Below are positions 1 to 7,197 of a DNA stretch of 58,105 nucleotides, one piece after another. This DNA comes from Nevskiaceae bacterium (lineage in GTDB: Bacteria; Pseudomonadota; Gammaproteobacteria; Steroidobacterales; Steroidobacteraceae), in the NCBI GenBank assembly GCA_018883185.1, contig VEQP01000018.1, positions 1 through 58,105 on the forward strand, in the 5' to 3' direction. Position 1 is the first letter of the stretch. Each line of letters opens with the position of its first letter. The notes beneath the pieces were generated by a model. It saw only the letters and a program-made list of their open reading frames with translations. It did not search any database and was not told where the DNA came from. A program made the translations under genes and the position numbers.

Positions 1-309
1 GCTGTGGGGTCACTACACTATCGACTCATTTCGCTGCACACGCGTCGTTCTCAAAGAAATCACGAATCAGCAATAAGCGCGTTGACTTTCATTCTCCACT
101 GCTGCGGTTTACAGTCAATAAAATGATTTCTGTGAGAGTTCACTGAAATCTGCTCGCGTGAATATTGCGTTATTTCGCTGGGCACGTTCCATGCAGCGCT
201 GAGTGTGATATTTCGGTACTGGAACTGTCTTCGTTCATCCATAAGAAATAATTTTTAGCGTTTCGCGTCTATTGTGTGTTCAAACTTTATATTGCCTAAG
301 CTGAACAAA
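1..309. other. AT-rich gene-poor flank
   Basis: About 300 bases clearly richer in A and T than the rest of the window, with no convincing coding region. A 60-codon open frame on the minus strand (60-242) has no ribosome binding site and no recognisable family. It lies downstream of the two GNAT genes and may be part of acquired DNA next to the tRNA-Gly gene. Confidence 0.4.
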
Positions 310-834
310 TCACCCTCTGAGCCATGACGAACGGTCTATATAGTAGTAAGCGGTTGCCCATCCGCTGAATGAGGGGTCGCTCTGTACTTCGTGACTTAAT
401 TTCCCACCGACCGTGGTAATAGCACGCCGAGAGCGTTGATTCTTCACCTCAATATGAAACCAGACCCGATCAACGAACCCGAAGGCATGCTGAAGCATCA
501 ACCGCTTCAACTCGTGATTGTAGGTACCACCCCAACAGCGACGCGCCAGATAGGTGCATCCGATCGATATATGACGCTGTGTCGGCGTCCACGCGTAGTA
601 GCGTGACGACCCAATCACCTCGTCCGTTGAAGCGTCGCGGATGGTTAGAGCGCCGCCGGATGCCATCCCTGCATCGAAGAGCGCGTCGAATACGGGTCGC
701 TGCCAACGGCCATGCGCAGGATGCTGTTCCCAGATCAGCCGGTCACTCGCAACGGCGAACAGAGCCTCGCGGTCTTCCTCGCTTGATGGCGCAATTCGAA
801 TGCGCTCCCCATTTATCGTCGGCTGTAGATTCAT
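310..834 (-). CDS. GNAT family N-acetyltransferase (RimJ/RimL-like)
   Basis: A 174-residue acetyltransferase that should move an acetyl group from acetyl-CoA to an amine; the substrate is unknown. The beta-strand pattern and the segment from GSSRYYAW (about residue 75) through ELKRLMLQHAF to NQRSRRAI resemble RimJ/RimL-type GNATs, where this last part binds CoA. It is strikingly similar to the GNAT at 8396-8929, sharing IW-QHP, SGGAL, VIGSS-YYAW, CWGG and the block LKRLMLQHAF-FVDRVWFH, so the two are paralogs. Its ATG overlaps the stop of the upstream GNAT gene by four bases (831-834), implying co-translation. Base composition is more AT-rich than that of the second copy. Confidence 0.85.
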   Translation of the reverse strand: MNLQPTINGERIRIAPSSEEDREALFAVASDRLIWEQHPAHGRWQRPVFDALFDAGMASGGALTIRDASTDEVIGSSRYYAWTPTQRHISIGCTYLARRCWGGTYNHELKRLMLQHAFGFVDRVWFHIEVKNQRSRRAITTVGGKLSHEVQSDPSFSGWATAYYYIDRSSWLRG

Positions 835-1325
835 AGCTTCAGTTGAAAAAACAAAGTGTCTCTTTCGGGAAAGTCGTACGACATCGGCAATTCAGATCGT
901 TCGATTTGTATGAAGCCGGCAGTTCGATAAAAGGCGTGGGAACGAATAGCGGCAGACGGAGTATCCAAAATAATCTGAGTCAAACCTTTACTTCTTGCAA
1001 ACTCTACAAACCTCTCATAGAGCGCCATCGCAACGCCGCGATCTTTTCCCCGATAATCTGCGGCAACGAAAAACTTCTTCATCACGCCGAGATCGTCTCG
1101 CAGACGCATTAAACCGATGGTGCCGATGATTGCACCGCCATTGTTTTCAGCAACGAGGAATGCACCACCCCGAGCCCGATAGTAGGCGTCGATGTCGGTT
1201 AGATCTTTCTGATCGCAGATCGAGAGATTGAGATGAAATTCGTCGTTCTGGATGCCAAGTACGAGCGCGACAACGCCACTCGTATCTTTGCTTCGAAATT
1301 CACGAATGGTGGTTGGATCTTTCAT
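831..1325 (-). CDS. GNAT family N-acetyltransferase
   Basis: A 164-residue single-domain GNAT. The acetyl-CoA pyrophosphate-binding motif is visible near residues 91-102 (ADYRGKDRGVAMAL, the RGxxxG/A type), followed by a typical C-terminal FYRTAGF segment. The substrate is unknown; such stand-alone proteins can modify small molecules, peptides or antibiotics. It is the first gene of a two-gene unit with the GNAT at 310-834, which it overlaps by four bases. No Shine-Dalgarno sequence is obvious before the ATG at 1325. The gene is visibly more AT-rich than the chromosome to its right, consistent with acquisition by transfer. Confidence 0.85.
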   Translation of the reverse strand: MKDPTTIREFRSKDTSGVVALVLGIQNDEFHLNLSICDQKDLTDIDAYYRARGGAFLVAENNGGAIIGTIGLMRLRDDLGVMKKFFVAADYRGKDRGVAMALYERFVEFARSKGLTQIILDTPSAAIRSHAFYRTAGFIQIERSELPMSYDFPERDTLFFQLKL

Positions 1326-1685
1326 TAAGTTCGATCGTCGTTTTTCCGCAAGAATCCGATTTACTAGAAGGCAATACTAACGCTTAGGATCGTCTGTCGC
1401 CGAGGTTCGTACGGTCGAAGACTGCTGGCAATCGGCAACCCCACTTCTCGTACCAGTCAGCCTAGCGGAGCAGGATTTCTCCACTAATCTCGCGCAGTTA
1501 CCTACCCACACCAGTAGCTTTTAAAGCCCGGCGCAAGTCGCTTCTTTCTTTGCAGGAATTGGTGCGATAACTGGGGCGATTGACGATGCGATTCCACGCC
1601 CTACCCGCCCAGTCGGCACGGTGTCAGTATCGGTGAGTGAATCGTGGAATCACGCGGGAGACGAAGGATTCCACCAAGAAGAAAG
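1326..1685. other. Intergenic region off the tRNA-Gly 3' end
   Basis: No gene is seen here. The stretch holds an inverted repeat, GATTCCACG at 1590-1598 and CGTGGAATC at 1643-1651, and a further direct GATTCCAC copy at 1667-1674, just before the tRNA 3' end. These could be remains of an integration event or a long-loop hairpin in the tRNA trailer. No run of T follows the repeat on the minus strand, so it is not a standard terminator. Confidence 0.45.
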
Positions 1686-1759
1686 TGGAGCGGGCGATGG
1701 GAATCGAACCCACGTTAGTAGCTTGGGAAGCTACAGTTCTACCATTGAACTACGCCCGC
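1686..1759 (-). tRNA. tRNA-Gly (anticodon CCC)
   Basis: Read on the minus strand, positions 1759 down to 1686 fold as a tRNA. The acceptor stem is GCGGGCG paired with CGCCCGC, the D arm contains AGTTCAATGGTAGAACT, the anticodon stem GTAGC/GCTAC encloses loop TTCCCAA with anticodon CCC, and the T loop is GTTCGATTC. The discriminator base is U and CCA is encoded (1686-1688). It closely resembles enterobacterial tRNA-Gly(CCC), which reads GGG. It lies on the same strand as the nad operon, 68 bases after DUF3297. Confidence 0.97.
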
Positions 1760-1773
1760 TACGGCGTTGGACG

Positions 1774-1804
1774 ATTCTAGGCGCAGGGGCACGGCCCCGG
1801 CAAC
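1774..1804 (-). promoter_or_regulatory. Candidate tRNA-Gly promoter
   Basis: On the minus strand a TAGAAT -10 element (1774-1779) sits 14 bases before the mature tRNA 5' end, with TTGCCG (1799-1804) as a weak -35 at a long 19-base spacing. A GGGGC/GCCCC hairpin (1785-1797) overlaps it. Confidence 0.45.
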
Positions 1805-1827
1805 ATACGACGCCTCGACGTCACGAG

Positions 1828-2064
1828 TCATTCCTTGAAAAACGGCTCGACAGTGCCCTTACGCTGGATGGTCAGCGGCTGTCCGCGTCGATCCAAAGTC
1901 TTGCCAAGCGCCACGCGGATCCAGCCTTCGGAGATGCAGTACTCCTCGACGTTGGTGTACTCGACGCCGCTCAGGCGAATGCCGATGTTACGCTCGAGCA
2001 GCGCAGCGTCGTAATGCGGGCTGCGCGGATTGACGCTCAGTCGATCGGGAAATTGCGTTGTCAT
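1828..2064 (-). CDS. DUF3297 family protein
   Basis: A 78-residue protein matching DUF3297 along its whole length, with conserved blocks LPDRLS-like at the N terminus, NPRSPHYD, GIRLSGVE, VEEYCISEGW and the C-terminal QRKGTVEPFF. The family is widespread in Proteobacteria and has no established function that I know of. Its ATG overlaps the nadC stop by four bases (2061-2064), so it is the fourth gene of the nadA-nadB-nadC string and probably translationally coupled. It looks like a small soluble protein with no signal peptide or membrane segment. A link to NAD metabolism rests on position only. Confidence 0.9.
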   Translation of the reverse strand: MTTQFPDRLSVNPRSPHYDAALLERNIGIRLSGVEYTNVEEYCISEGWIRVALGKTLDRRGQPLTIQRKGTVEPFFKE

Positions 2065-2921
2065 GTCACATCCAACCCTAAGTCCAGCCGTCGCGCGGAA
2101 TGCGTGAGGGCACCTACGGAAATCACGTCCACACCGGTCGCGGCGATGTCACGCACCGTCTCGAGTCGCACGTTACCCGAGGCCTCGAGTATCGCCCTAC
2201 CCGCGGTCATCGCCACGGCCTCGCGGAGCTGTTCCAGACTCATATTGTCGAGCAGTATGCAATGCGGGCTGAGCGGCAAGGCCTCGGCCAGTTGCTGCAA
2301 GGTGTCGACTTCGATTTCGATGACGCGCATGTGGCCGCCCTGCGCCTTGGCGCGCGACAGCGCATTTCCCACGCCACCCGCTGCTGCGATGTGATTGTCC
2401 TTGATCAGGATGGCGTCGGCCAGCGAATAACGGTGATTGATGGCACCGCCGAGTCGCACCGCACGCTTCTCCAGCGCGCGCAGGCCAGGGGTGGTCTTCC
2501 GCGTGCAGGTGATGCGTGCCGAGGTGCCCGCCACAGCTTCGACGTAGCGCCGCGTCAGTGTCGCAATCCCTGATAGATGACCCATGAAGTTCAGCATGGT
2601 GCGTTCAGCCATCAAAATCGATCGGGCCAAACCGGTGACGGTGGCGATGCGATCACCCGCCGCCACATTCGCGCCATCGCCACGTTCCACTGTCAATAGC
2701 GCCTCTGGATCGAGCAGACGGAGCGCAAGGCGTGCCGCATCGACACCGGCGATAACCCCGGGCTCCCGTGCGCGGAACTCCGCACTCATTTTCGCATCAG
2801 GTTCAATGGCGCTATCGCTGGTCAGATCGCCGGCGGGTGCCAGATCCTCCAGCAATGCGAGGCGCACGATCGGCTCGAGGATCACATCGGGTAACGCGGG
2901 CGCGTGGGTAGCGTGTGTCAT
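2061..2921 (-). CDS. nadC: Nicotinate-nucleotide pyrophosphorylase (carboxylating)
   Basis: Quinolinate phosphoribosyltransferase, 286 residues, the usual length. It converts quinolinate and PRPP to nicotinate mononucleotide, CO2 and pyrophosphate, the step where de novo NAD synthesis joins the common route. The family signature is clear: TRKTTPGLRALEKRAVRLGG near residues 140-160, then NHRYSLADAILIKDNH, and the C-terminal barrel blocks IEIEVDTLQQ, ILLDNMS and LEASGNV with ISVGALTHS. It overlaps nadB by four bases (2918-2921) and DUF3297 by four (2061-2064). It is a cytoplasmic enzyme expected to act as a dimer or hexamer. Confidence 0.97.
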   Translation of the reverse strand: MTHATHAPALPDVILEPIVRLALLEDLAPAGDLTSDSAIEPDAKMSAEFRAREPGVIAGVDAARLALRLLDPEALLTVERGDGANVAAGDRIATVTGLARSILMAERTMLNFMGHLSGIATLTRRYVEAVAGTSARITCTRKTTPGLRALEKRAVRLGGAINHRYSLADAILIKDNHIAAAGGVGNALSRAKAQGGHMRVIEIEVDTLQQLAEALPLSPHCILLDNMSLEQLREAVAMTAGRAILEASGNVRLETVRDIAATGVDVISVGALTHSARRLDLGLDVT

Positions 2922-4453
2922 GACGAGGTAGCCATCCCTGAAGTGGGCAGAAACTCTAGCTCGCCCGCCGCATTCCGACGCAGGAAAGTACGCCGGGCGG
3001 GCGAGAAGGCTAATGGGTAATCGCTGCGGTAGTGCCCGCCGCGGCTCTCGCGTCGCGCGGCGGCGGCAGAGACGATCAAGCGGGCTGCCACGAACGCGCT
3101 AGGCCAACCGAGGCGTGTGCCCTGCTCCGCTATCCACTGCGACAGTTGGGCCAGACCTTCAGCCTCGCGAATGACACCGCAATCGCGACTCATACGCTCA
3201 CGCAACGGCAGCAACATGTCGGCGGCCAGCAGAGGCGGGGCCTGCACCGCGACCGCAGGCTTGGTGACCAGCGATGCATCGCGCAGCCGATCGGCGATAC
3301 GCCGCGCGAATACCACCGCCTCCAGCAAAGAATTGGAGGCGAGTCGATTGGCGCCGTGCGCGCCGGTCGATGCGCACTCACCGCAGGCCGACAGACCGAG
3401 CACCGTGCTGCGACCCCACTCGTCGGTGGCGATGCCGCCCATGTGGTAGTGCGCCGCCGGGGCTACGGGTATGGGCTGCGTGCGCGGGTCGACTCCGGCC
3501 TGCTGGCAGGCGGCAAACACGGTCGGAAAGCGCTCAGGGAATTCTTTGCCCACGCTGTGTCGGCAGTCGAGAAACGCGCCTCGGCCTGCCATGCGCTCGG
3601 CGTGGATCGCGCGCGCGACCACGTCACGCGGCGCAAGTTCGGCTTGGGCGTGGTAGCGGTCCATGAACGGCGTTCCGTCGGCGTTTACGAGTCGCGAGCC
3701 CTCACCGCGCAGAGATTCGGTCGCGAGCGGCGCGGGATCCGCTGCGACGTCGAGGGCCGTTGGATGGAATTGCACGAACTCGGGATCGGCGATTACGGCT
3801 CCCACGGCATAGGCCTGCGCCAACGCCGCACCGCGCGCTTCCTTGGGGTTGGTGGTGACACGGTATAGCCCGCCAGCACCACCGGTGGCCATCACGGTTT
3901 CCGCCGCACTAATCACGGCGTCGCCCGCGGCACTGCGAGTCATCACGCCAGTCACCCGATCTTCGCTGGCTGTGAGCGCAACGGCTCGGACGCCCTCGAG
4001 GACGGTGATATGCGGCGCACGGCGCACGGCCGCAACCAAGGTTTCCATGATGGCGCGACCTGCAAGGTCGCCAGCGACGCGAGCGACCCGCGGTTGTGAA
4101 TGCGCAGCCTCGAGTGACAGCGCGAATCGATCTGTCGCGGTGCGATCGAACGGCACGCCGATCCGCACTAGGGCGTCGACGGCAGCGGGTGCCTCGCGTG
4201 CAATCAGCAATGCGACCGCAGGATCAACGAGACCAGCGCCCGCGGCAACGGTATCGGCTGCGTGCTGCTCGGGGCTGTCGGCAGGGTCGAGCGCTGCAGC
4301 CAACCCGCCCTGCGCCCATGCGCTGGCAGCCGCCTGACCGAGCACGGTGGGCGAAAGAACGATGCAACGACGCGGCGCCAGACGCAGTGCAGCAAACAAG
4401 CCGGCGAGACCCGCACCGACGATCAAGACGTCGGTGGTGAGAGAAGGCGTCAC
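2918..4453 (-). CDS. nadB: L-aspartate oxidase
   Basis: Flavoprotein of 511 residues that oxidises L-aspartate to iminoaspartate, the first step of de novo NAD synthesis. The FAD-binding Rossmann motif GAGLAGLFAALRL is at residues 13-25. Further family marks are the SAWAQGGLAAAL segment, HSQPRVARVAGD, EFVQFHPTAL, the loop with ESLRGEGSRLVN, and AHYHMGGI. The C-terminal helical domain carries RESRGGHYRSDYP, typical of the NadB/SdhA family. It sits between nadA and nadC with four-base overlaps on both sides. No truncation or missing residues are seen. Confidence 0.97.
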   Translation of the reverse strand: MTPSLTTDVLIVGAGLAGLFAALRLAPRRCIVLSPTVLGQAAASAWAQGGLAAALDPADSPEQHAADTVAAGAGLVDPAVALLIAREAPAAVDALVRIGVPFDRTATDRFALSLEAAHSQPRVARVAGDLAGRAIMETLVAAVRRAPHITVLEGVRAVALTASEDRVTGVMTRSAAGDAVISAAETVMATGGAGGLYRVTTNPKEARGAALAQAYAVGAVIADPEFVQFHPTALDVAADPAPLATESLRGEGSRLVNADGTPFMDRYHAQAELAPRDVVARAIHAERMAGRGAFLDCRHSVGKEFPERFPTVFAACQQAGVDPRTQPIPVAPAAHYHMGGIATDEWGRSTVLGLSACGECASTGAHGANRLASNSLLEAVVFARRIADRLRDASLVTKPAVAVQAPPLLAADMLLPLRERMSRDCGVIREAEGLAQLSQWIAEQGTRLGWPSAFVAARLIVSAAAARRESRGGHYRSDYPLAFSPARRTFLRRNAAGELEFLPTSGMATSS

Positions 4454-5610
4454 GTAAAGTGCATGGCGACCACATCGACGGGGGGTCGCCCGGTCACGAA
4501 ATCGAGGGGGCGAGCCGAAGGCGGCAACGCAAGCATGCGCTCGATCGCGGTTCGCGCTCGCAGGGCCACGCTCTCCGGCACCTCAACTTCGTGTTTGAGA
4601 TCGCGCAGGGCCTCGTAGATGGAGGCCAGCGTGATGCGCTTCATGTGTGGGCAAAGATTACAAGGACGCACGAACTCGGTGGTCGGACTGCCCTGCGCGA
4701 CGTTATCGGACATGGAGCACTCGGTGAGTAGCACGACCTTCGCCGGAGCATTCTTCTGCACCCAATCGGCGAGAGCCGCCGTGGAGCCCGCGTAGTCGGC
4801 CGCAGCCAACACGTCGGGCGGGCACTCGGGGTGAGCCAAAACCAGCGCACCCGGGAAACTTTGCTTGAGGTTCGCCACGTCCGCCGCCGTGAAACGCTCA
4901 TGTACCTCGCAGCGGCCCTGCCAGGTGATGATCCGAATCGAGGTCTGCGTGGCAACGTTGCGCGCCAGATATTCATCGGGAATCACGATGACTTTGTCAG
5001 TGCCCCATTCGGCGGCTGCCCACTCGGTGACCTGCACCGCATTGGATGACGTGCAGCACACATCGCTCTCGGCTTTCACCTCGGCGGAGGAGTTGACGTA
5101 GGTCACCACGGGTACGCCGGGGTGAGCCTCGCGCATGAGACGCACGTCGCGAGCTGTGATCGACGCTGCAAGAGAACAACCGGCCCGCAGATCCGGAATG
5201 AGCACCGTCTTGCGGGGATTAAGGATCTTGGCCGTCTCCGCCATGAAATACACACCGGCCTGCACGATGACATCGGCCGAGGTACGCGTGGCTTCGCGCG
5301 CGAGTTGCAACGAGTCACCACGAATGTCGCCGACGCAGCCGAAGACGTCCGGCGTCATGTAGTTGTGAGCCAGCACCACCGCGTTGCGCTCGGCTTTCAG
5401 TTGGTTGATGGCATGCACATAGGGCGCGAGCAACGGCCACTCCACCGCCGGAACGACGTCCTTGACGCGCTCGTAGGCGGCCGCAGTGGCACGCTCCACC
5501 TCGGCCGTAAAGGCAAGCCCGTGACCCTGCGGCAGCGCAGCATCACTGCCGTGACCCGGAATTTCACATTTGTCTTGATCGCCCGTCAGGGCGTCGATGA
5601 TGCGACCCAT
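4450..5610 (-). CDS. nadA: Quinolinate synthase
   Basis: 386 residues. NadA condenses iminoaspartate with dihydroxyacetone phosphate to quinolinate using a [4Fe-4S] cluster. Cysteines sit in the expected family blocks: AGCSL (Cys145), the PECP loop (Cys263) and CNLCPHMK (Cys317/Cys320); other marks are LAHNYM, DSLQLAREA, YVNSSAEVKAESD and IPDEYLARN. The N terminus carries about 40 residues before the first conserved helix, including one extra Cys. It heads the nad operon. The ATG at 5610 has no Shine-Dalgarno sequence; instead a TAAACT hexamer ends seven bases upstream, suggesting a leaderless message. Confidence 0.96.
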   Translation of the reverse strand: MGRIIDALTGDQDKCEIPGHGSDAALPQGHGLAFTAEVERATAAAYERVKDVVPAVEWPLLAPYVHAINQLKAERNAVVLAHNYMTPDVFGCVGDIRGDSLQLAREATRTSADVIVQAGVYFMAETAKILNPRKTVLIPDLRAGCSLAASITARDVRLMREAHPGVPVVTYVNSSAEVKAESDVCCTSSNAVQVTEWAAAEWGTDKVIVIPDEYLARNVATQTSIRIITWQGRCEVHERFTAADVANLKQSFPGALVLAHPECPPDVLAAADYAGSTAALADWVQKNAPAKVVLLTECSMSDNVAQGSPTTEFVRPCNLCPHMKRITLASIYEALRDLKHEVEVPESVALRARTAIERMLALPPSARPLDFVTGRPPVDVVAMHFT

Positions 5611-5617
5611 GGGGGGC

Positions 5618-5623
5618 AGTTTA
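5618..5623 (-). promoter_or_regulatory. Candidate nadA -10 element, leaderless start
   Basis: TAAACT on the minus strand ends seven bases before the nadA ATG, with no ribosome binding site between. No convincing -35 is seen. Confidence 0.4.
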
Positions 5624-5643
5624 TCGCACCTGCATCAGGGCTA

Positions 5644-5672
5644 TTGACACGATGTAAAGTACTTTGTAATTT
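5644..5672 (+). promoter_or_regulatory. Sigma70-type promoter with internal palindrome
   Basis: TTGACA (5644-5649) and TAATTT (5667-5672) are separated by exactly 17 bases. The perfect palindrome AAAGTACTTT (5656-5665) lies in the spacer and may be the operator for the winged-helix regulator encoded at 6355-6654, which would then repress its own operon. The downstream gene at 5733 has a good ribosome binding site (GAGGAG). Confidence 0.65.
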
Positions 5673-5732
5673 AAAGCACGTTGATTCGAACATAAGCCTT
5701 GCGACCCAACACACCCACCCGAGGAGAACGTC

Positions 5733-6350
5733 ATGACTGAAACGACCCACACCCCCGCGGAAAACCTGGCCTTCTTGCGCCAACTCGCCACAGCTGGCAA
5801 AGACGCGCCTTTGATGGCCGGCCCCTACCTGATCGCCGGCGGCGGCTGGTTTGGTGCGGCGAGCCTGTTGCAATGGCCACCGATTCGGCAATTGCTCGGG
5901 CTCGACCCCGGGCAAGCCACGCTCGCATGGCTTTTGGCGGCGGCCGGCTTCGCCATTCATCTCGCCGTGCTGATTCGCCGAGACCGCAACAAGGTCGAGA
6001 ACTCGGCCAATCGTACGGTCAACGCCGCGTGGACGGGAGTTGGTTTCGGCATCTTCGCCTTCTGGCTCGGTGTCGCCGCCATGGCCTCCCAGCGTGGGGA
6101 CTTTTTTGTCATGAACACCATCAGCCTGCAGGTGCTGTCGGTCTATGGCATCGCCTGGACTATCGCGGCTGCGGTGACGGGTCACGGCTGGATGAAAGCG
6201 ACTGCGTTCTTCGCGCTGCTCACGGTCCCCGTGCTCGGACTCTTTGTCGGCACGGGTCACGAGTACCTCATTTACGCGATCGCGCTGATCTTGACCGCCG
6301 TGGTTCCGGGAGTACGCCTGACTGCTATTGCTCGGCAAACTCAGGGGTGA
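5733..6350 (+). CDS. Six-helix membrane protein, unknown function
   Basis: A 205-residue inner-membrane protein with about six hydrophobic segments (roughly residues 28-50, 62-84, 103-122, 131-150, 155-172 and 177-195). The N terminus, TETTHTPAENLAFLRQLATAG, is polar and probably cytoplasmic. No enzymatic motif is visible. A GAGGAG ribosome binding site stands seven bases before the ATG and a good promoter lies at 5644-5672. It is followed after four bases by a small winged-helix regulator, the typical layout of a regulator/membrane-protein pair. I do not recognise a named family. Confidence 0.8.
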   Translation: MTETTHTPAENLAFLRQLATAGKDAPLMAGPYLIAGGGWFGAASLLQWPPIRQLLGLDPGQATLAWLLAAAGFAIHLAVLIRRDRNKVENSANRTVNAAWTGVGFGIFAFWLGVAAMASQRGDFFVMNTISLQVLSVYGIAWTIAAAVTGHGWMKATAFFALLTVPVLGLFVGTGHEYLIYAIALILTAVVPGVRLTAIARQTQG

Positions 6351-6354
6351 ACGA

Positions 6355-6654
6355 ATGAGCGAGTTCAACATCAACGCGCTCGATGACGTCATCCATGGCC
6401 GCATTCGCCTCGGCGTGATGGCGTACCTTGTCGGTGCCGAGACGGCGGACTTCAGCGCACTGAAGACGCACCTCGGCACGACGGACGGCAACCTGTCGGT
6501 GCACCTGCGCAAACTCGAGGAAGCCGGCTACATCACCATCGACAAGTCGTTTCGCGGCCGGAAGCCCGTTACCGCCGTGAGCCTGACCCCAAGCGGGCGT
6601 GAGGCCTTCACGCACTACCTCGGCGCACTGTCCGGACTGATCGGCCCCCGCTGA
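6355..6654 (+). CDS. Winged-helix transcriptional regulator (ArsR/MarR-like, HTH_27 type)
   Basis: A 99-residue DNA-binding protein. The winged helix-turn-helix covers most of it: IHGRIRLGVMAYLV, then FSALKTHLGTTDGNLSVHLRKLEEAGYI (recognition helix) and the wing with RKPVTAVSLTPSGREAF. This layout fits the short winged-helix proteins usually found beside membrane proteins. I chose the ATG at 6355 over an in-frame upstream ATG (6328) because it follows AGGGGTGA. It probably regulates its own operon through the palindrome in the promoter at 5656-5665; that is an inference. The end of the gene lies inside a 12-bp hairpin. Confidence 0.88.
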   Translation: MSEFNINALDDVIHGRIRLGVMAYLVGAETADFSALKTHLGTTDGNLSVHLRKLEEAGYITIDKSFRGRKPVTAVSLTPSGREAFTHYLGALSGLIGPR

Positions 6655-6664
6655 TCAGTCCGGA
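6631..6664. repeat. 12-bp perfect hairpin across a stop codon
   Basis: TCCGGACTGATC (6631-6642) pairs perfectly with GATCAGTCCGGA (6653-6664) around a 10-base loop. The stop codon of the winged-helix gene (6652-6654) sits at the loop/stem edge. No T run follows on either strand, so it may stabilise the mRNA 3' end or end transcription from both sides in a factor-dependent way. Confidence 0.6.
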
Positions 6665-6667
6665 TCG

Positions 6668-6772
6668 TCAGGCACGCTCCAACACGGCCAGCAACTTGTA
6701 CCCCCCAAACGCCAGCAGCACGACGATGAAGCCGAGCAGGAACTTCAACACGTCTTTGGTGGACTCTTTCAT
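6668..6772 (-). CDS. Putative 34-residue single-pass membrane protein
   Basis: A short open frame read on the minus strand from ATG at 6772 to TGA at 6668. Its predicted product begins KESTKDVLK, then has one hydrophobic helix (about residues 11-29, FLLGFIVVLLAFGGYKLLA) and ends in LERA. A charged N terminus, single helix and short charged tail are typical of small bacterial membrane proteins. The Shine-Dalgarno sequence is weak (GGCGG). It is convergent with the winged-helix gene and divergent from padR, with its start 80 bases from the padR start. No homolog is known to me; it may be spurious. Confidence 0.4.
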   Translation of the reverse strand: MKESTKDVLKFLLGFIVVLLAFGGYKLLAVLERA

Positions 6773-6804
6773 CCGCCGAGCATGGCAGGTCGATGCGAGG
6801 TCGG

Positions 6805-6848
6805 TTGACAGGATGGGTCAATCCATGTACCTTTTTTCGGCAAGGTAC
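6805..6848 (+). promoter_or_regulatory. padR promoter with inverted-repeat operator
   Basis: TTGACA (6805-6810) and a weak TACCTT (6828-6833) are spaced by 17 bases. A perfect inverted repeat, GTACCTT at 6827-6833 and AAGGTAC at 6842-6848 with an 8-base spacer, overlaps the -10 and start region. PadR dimers bind dyads of this kind, so autoregulation is likely. Confidence 0.55.
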
Positions 6849-6852
6849 CGTT

Positions 6853-7197
6853 ATGAATGCCGAAATCGACCTCAAACTCCTGCCGCTGCGCAAAGGCCTG
6901 TTGGAATTCGTCGTCCTGAAGATTGTTGCCGGGCCGAGCGTCTACGTGCCCGACATCCTTCGTCGCTTGGCTGGCACCGAGTTTGCGACGCAAGAGGGCA
7001 CGCTTTACCCACTCCTCAGCAAACTGCGCCGCGAAGGGCTGGTTCAGTATGAATGGCAGGAGTCGGAGAGCGGTCCGCCACGCAAGTACTACCAACTGAC
7101 CGATGCCGGGCGCGCCCAGGTGCACGCGCTCGATCAATACTGGCTGCAACTGCACCGCACCATCGCAGACCTCGGATCTACACCATGCAACGCGTGA
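6853..7197 (+). CDS. PadR family transcriptional regulator
   Basis: A 114-residue PadR-type winged-helix protein: LLPLRKGLLEFVVLKIVAG, then VPDILRRLAG, the recognition region QEGTLYPLLSKLRREGLV, and the wing PPRKYYQLTDAGRAQV, followed by a C-terminal dimer helix. PadR proteins are usually repressors that answer to envelope stress or small molecules. The ATG at 6853 is preferred over an in-frame upstream start at 6793, which would place the promoter inside the gene. It overlaps the PspC-domain gene by 13 bases, so the two are co-expressed. An inverted repeat over the promoter suggests self-control. Confidence 0.93.
   Translation: MNAEIDLKLLPLRKGLLEFVVLKIVAGPSVYVPDILRRLAGTEFATQEGTLYPLLSKLRREGLVQYEWQESESGPPRKYYQLTDAGRAQVHALDQYWLQLHRTIADLGSTPCNA

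Noticed and set aside
60..242. 60-codon minus-strand frame in the AT-rich flank
   Set aside because: No ribosome binding site, no family resemblance, and the region lies between a gene end and the window edge. It could be a remnant, but I cannot support it.
1621..2394. 257-codon plus-strand frame over the tRNA, DUF3297 and nadC
   Set aside because: Runs through a tRNA gene and is antisense to two clear genes.
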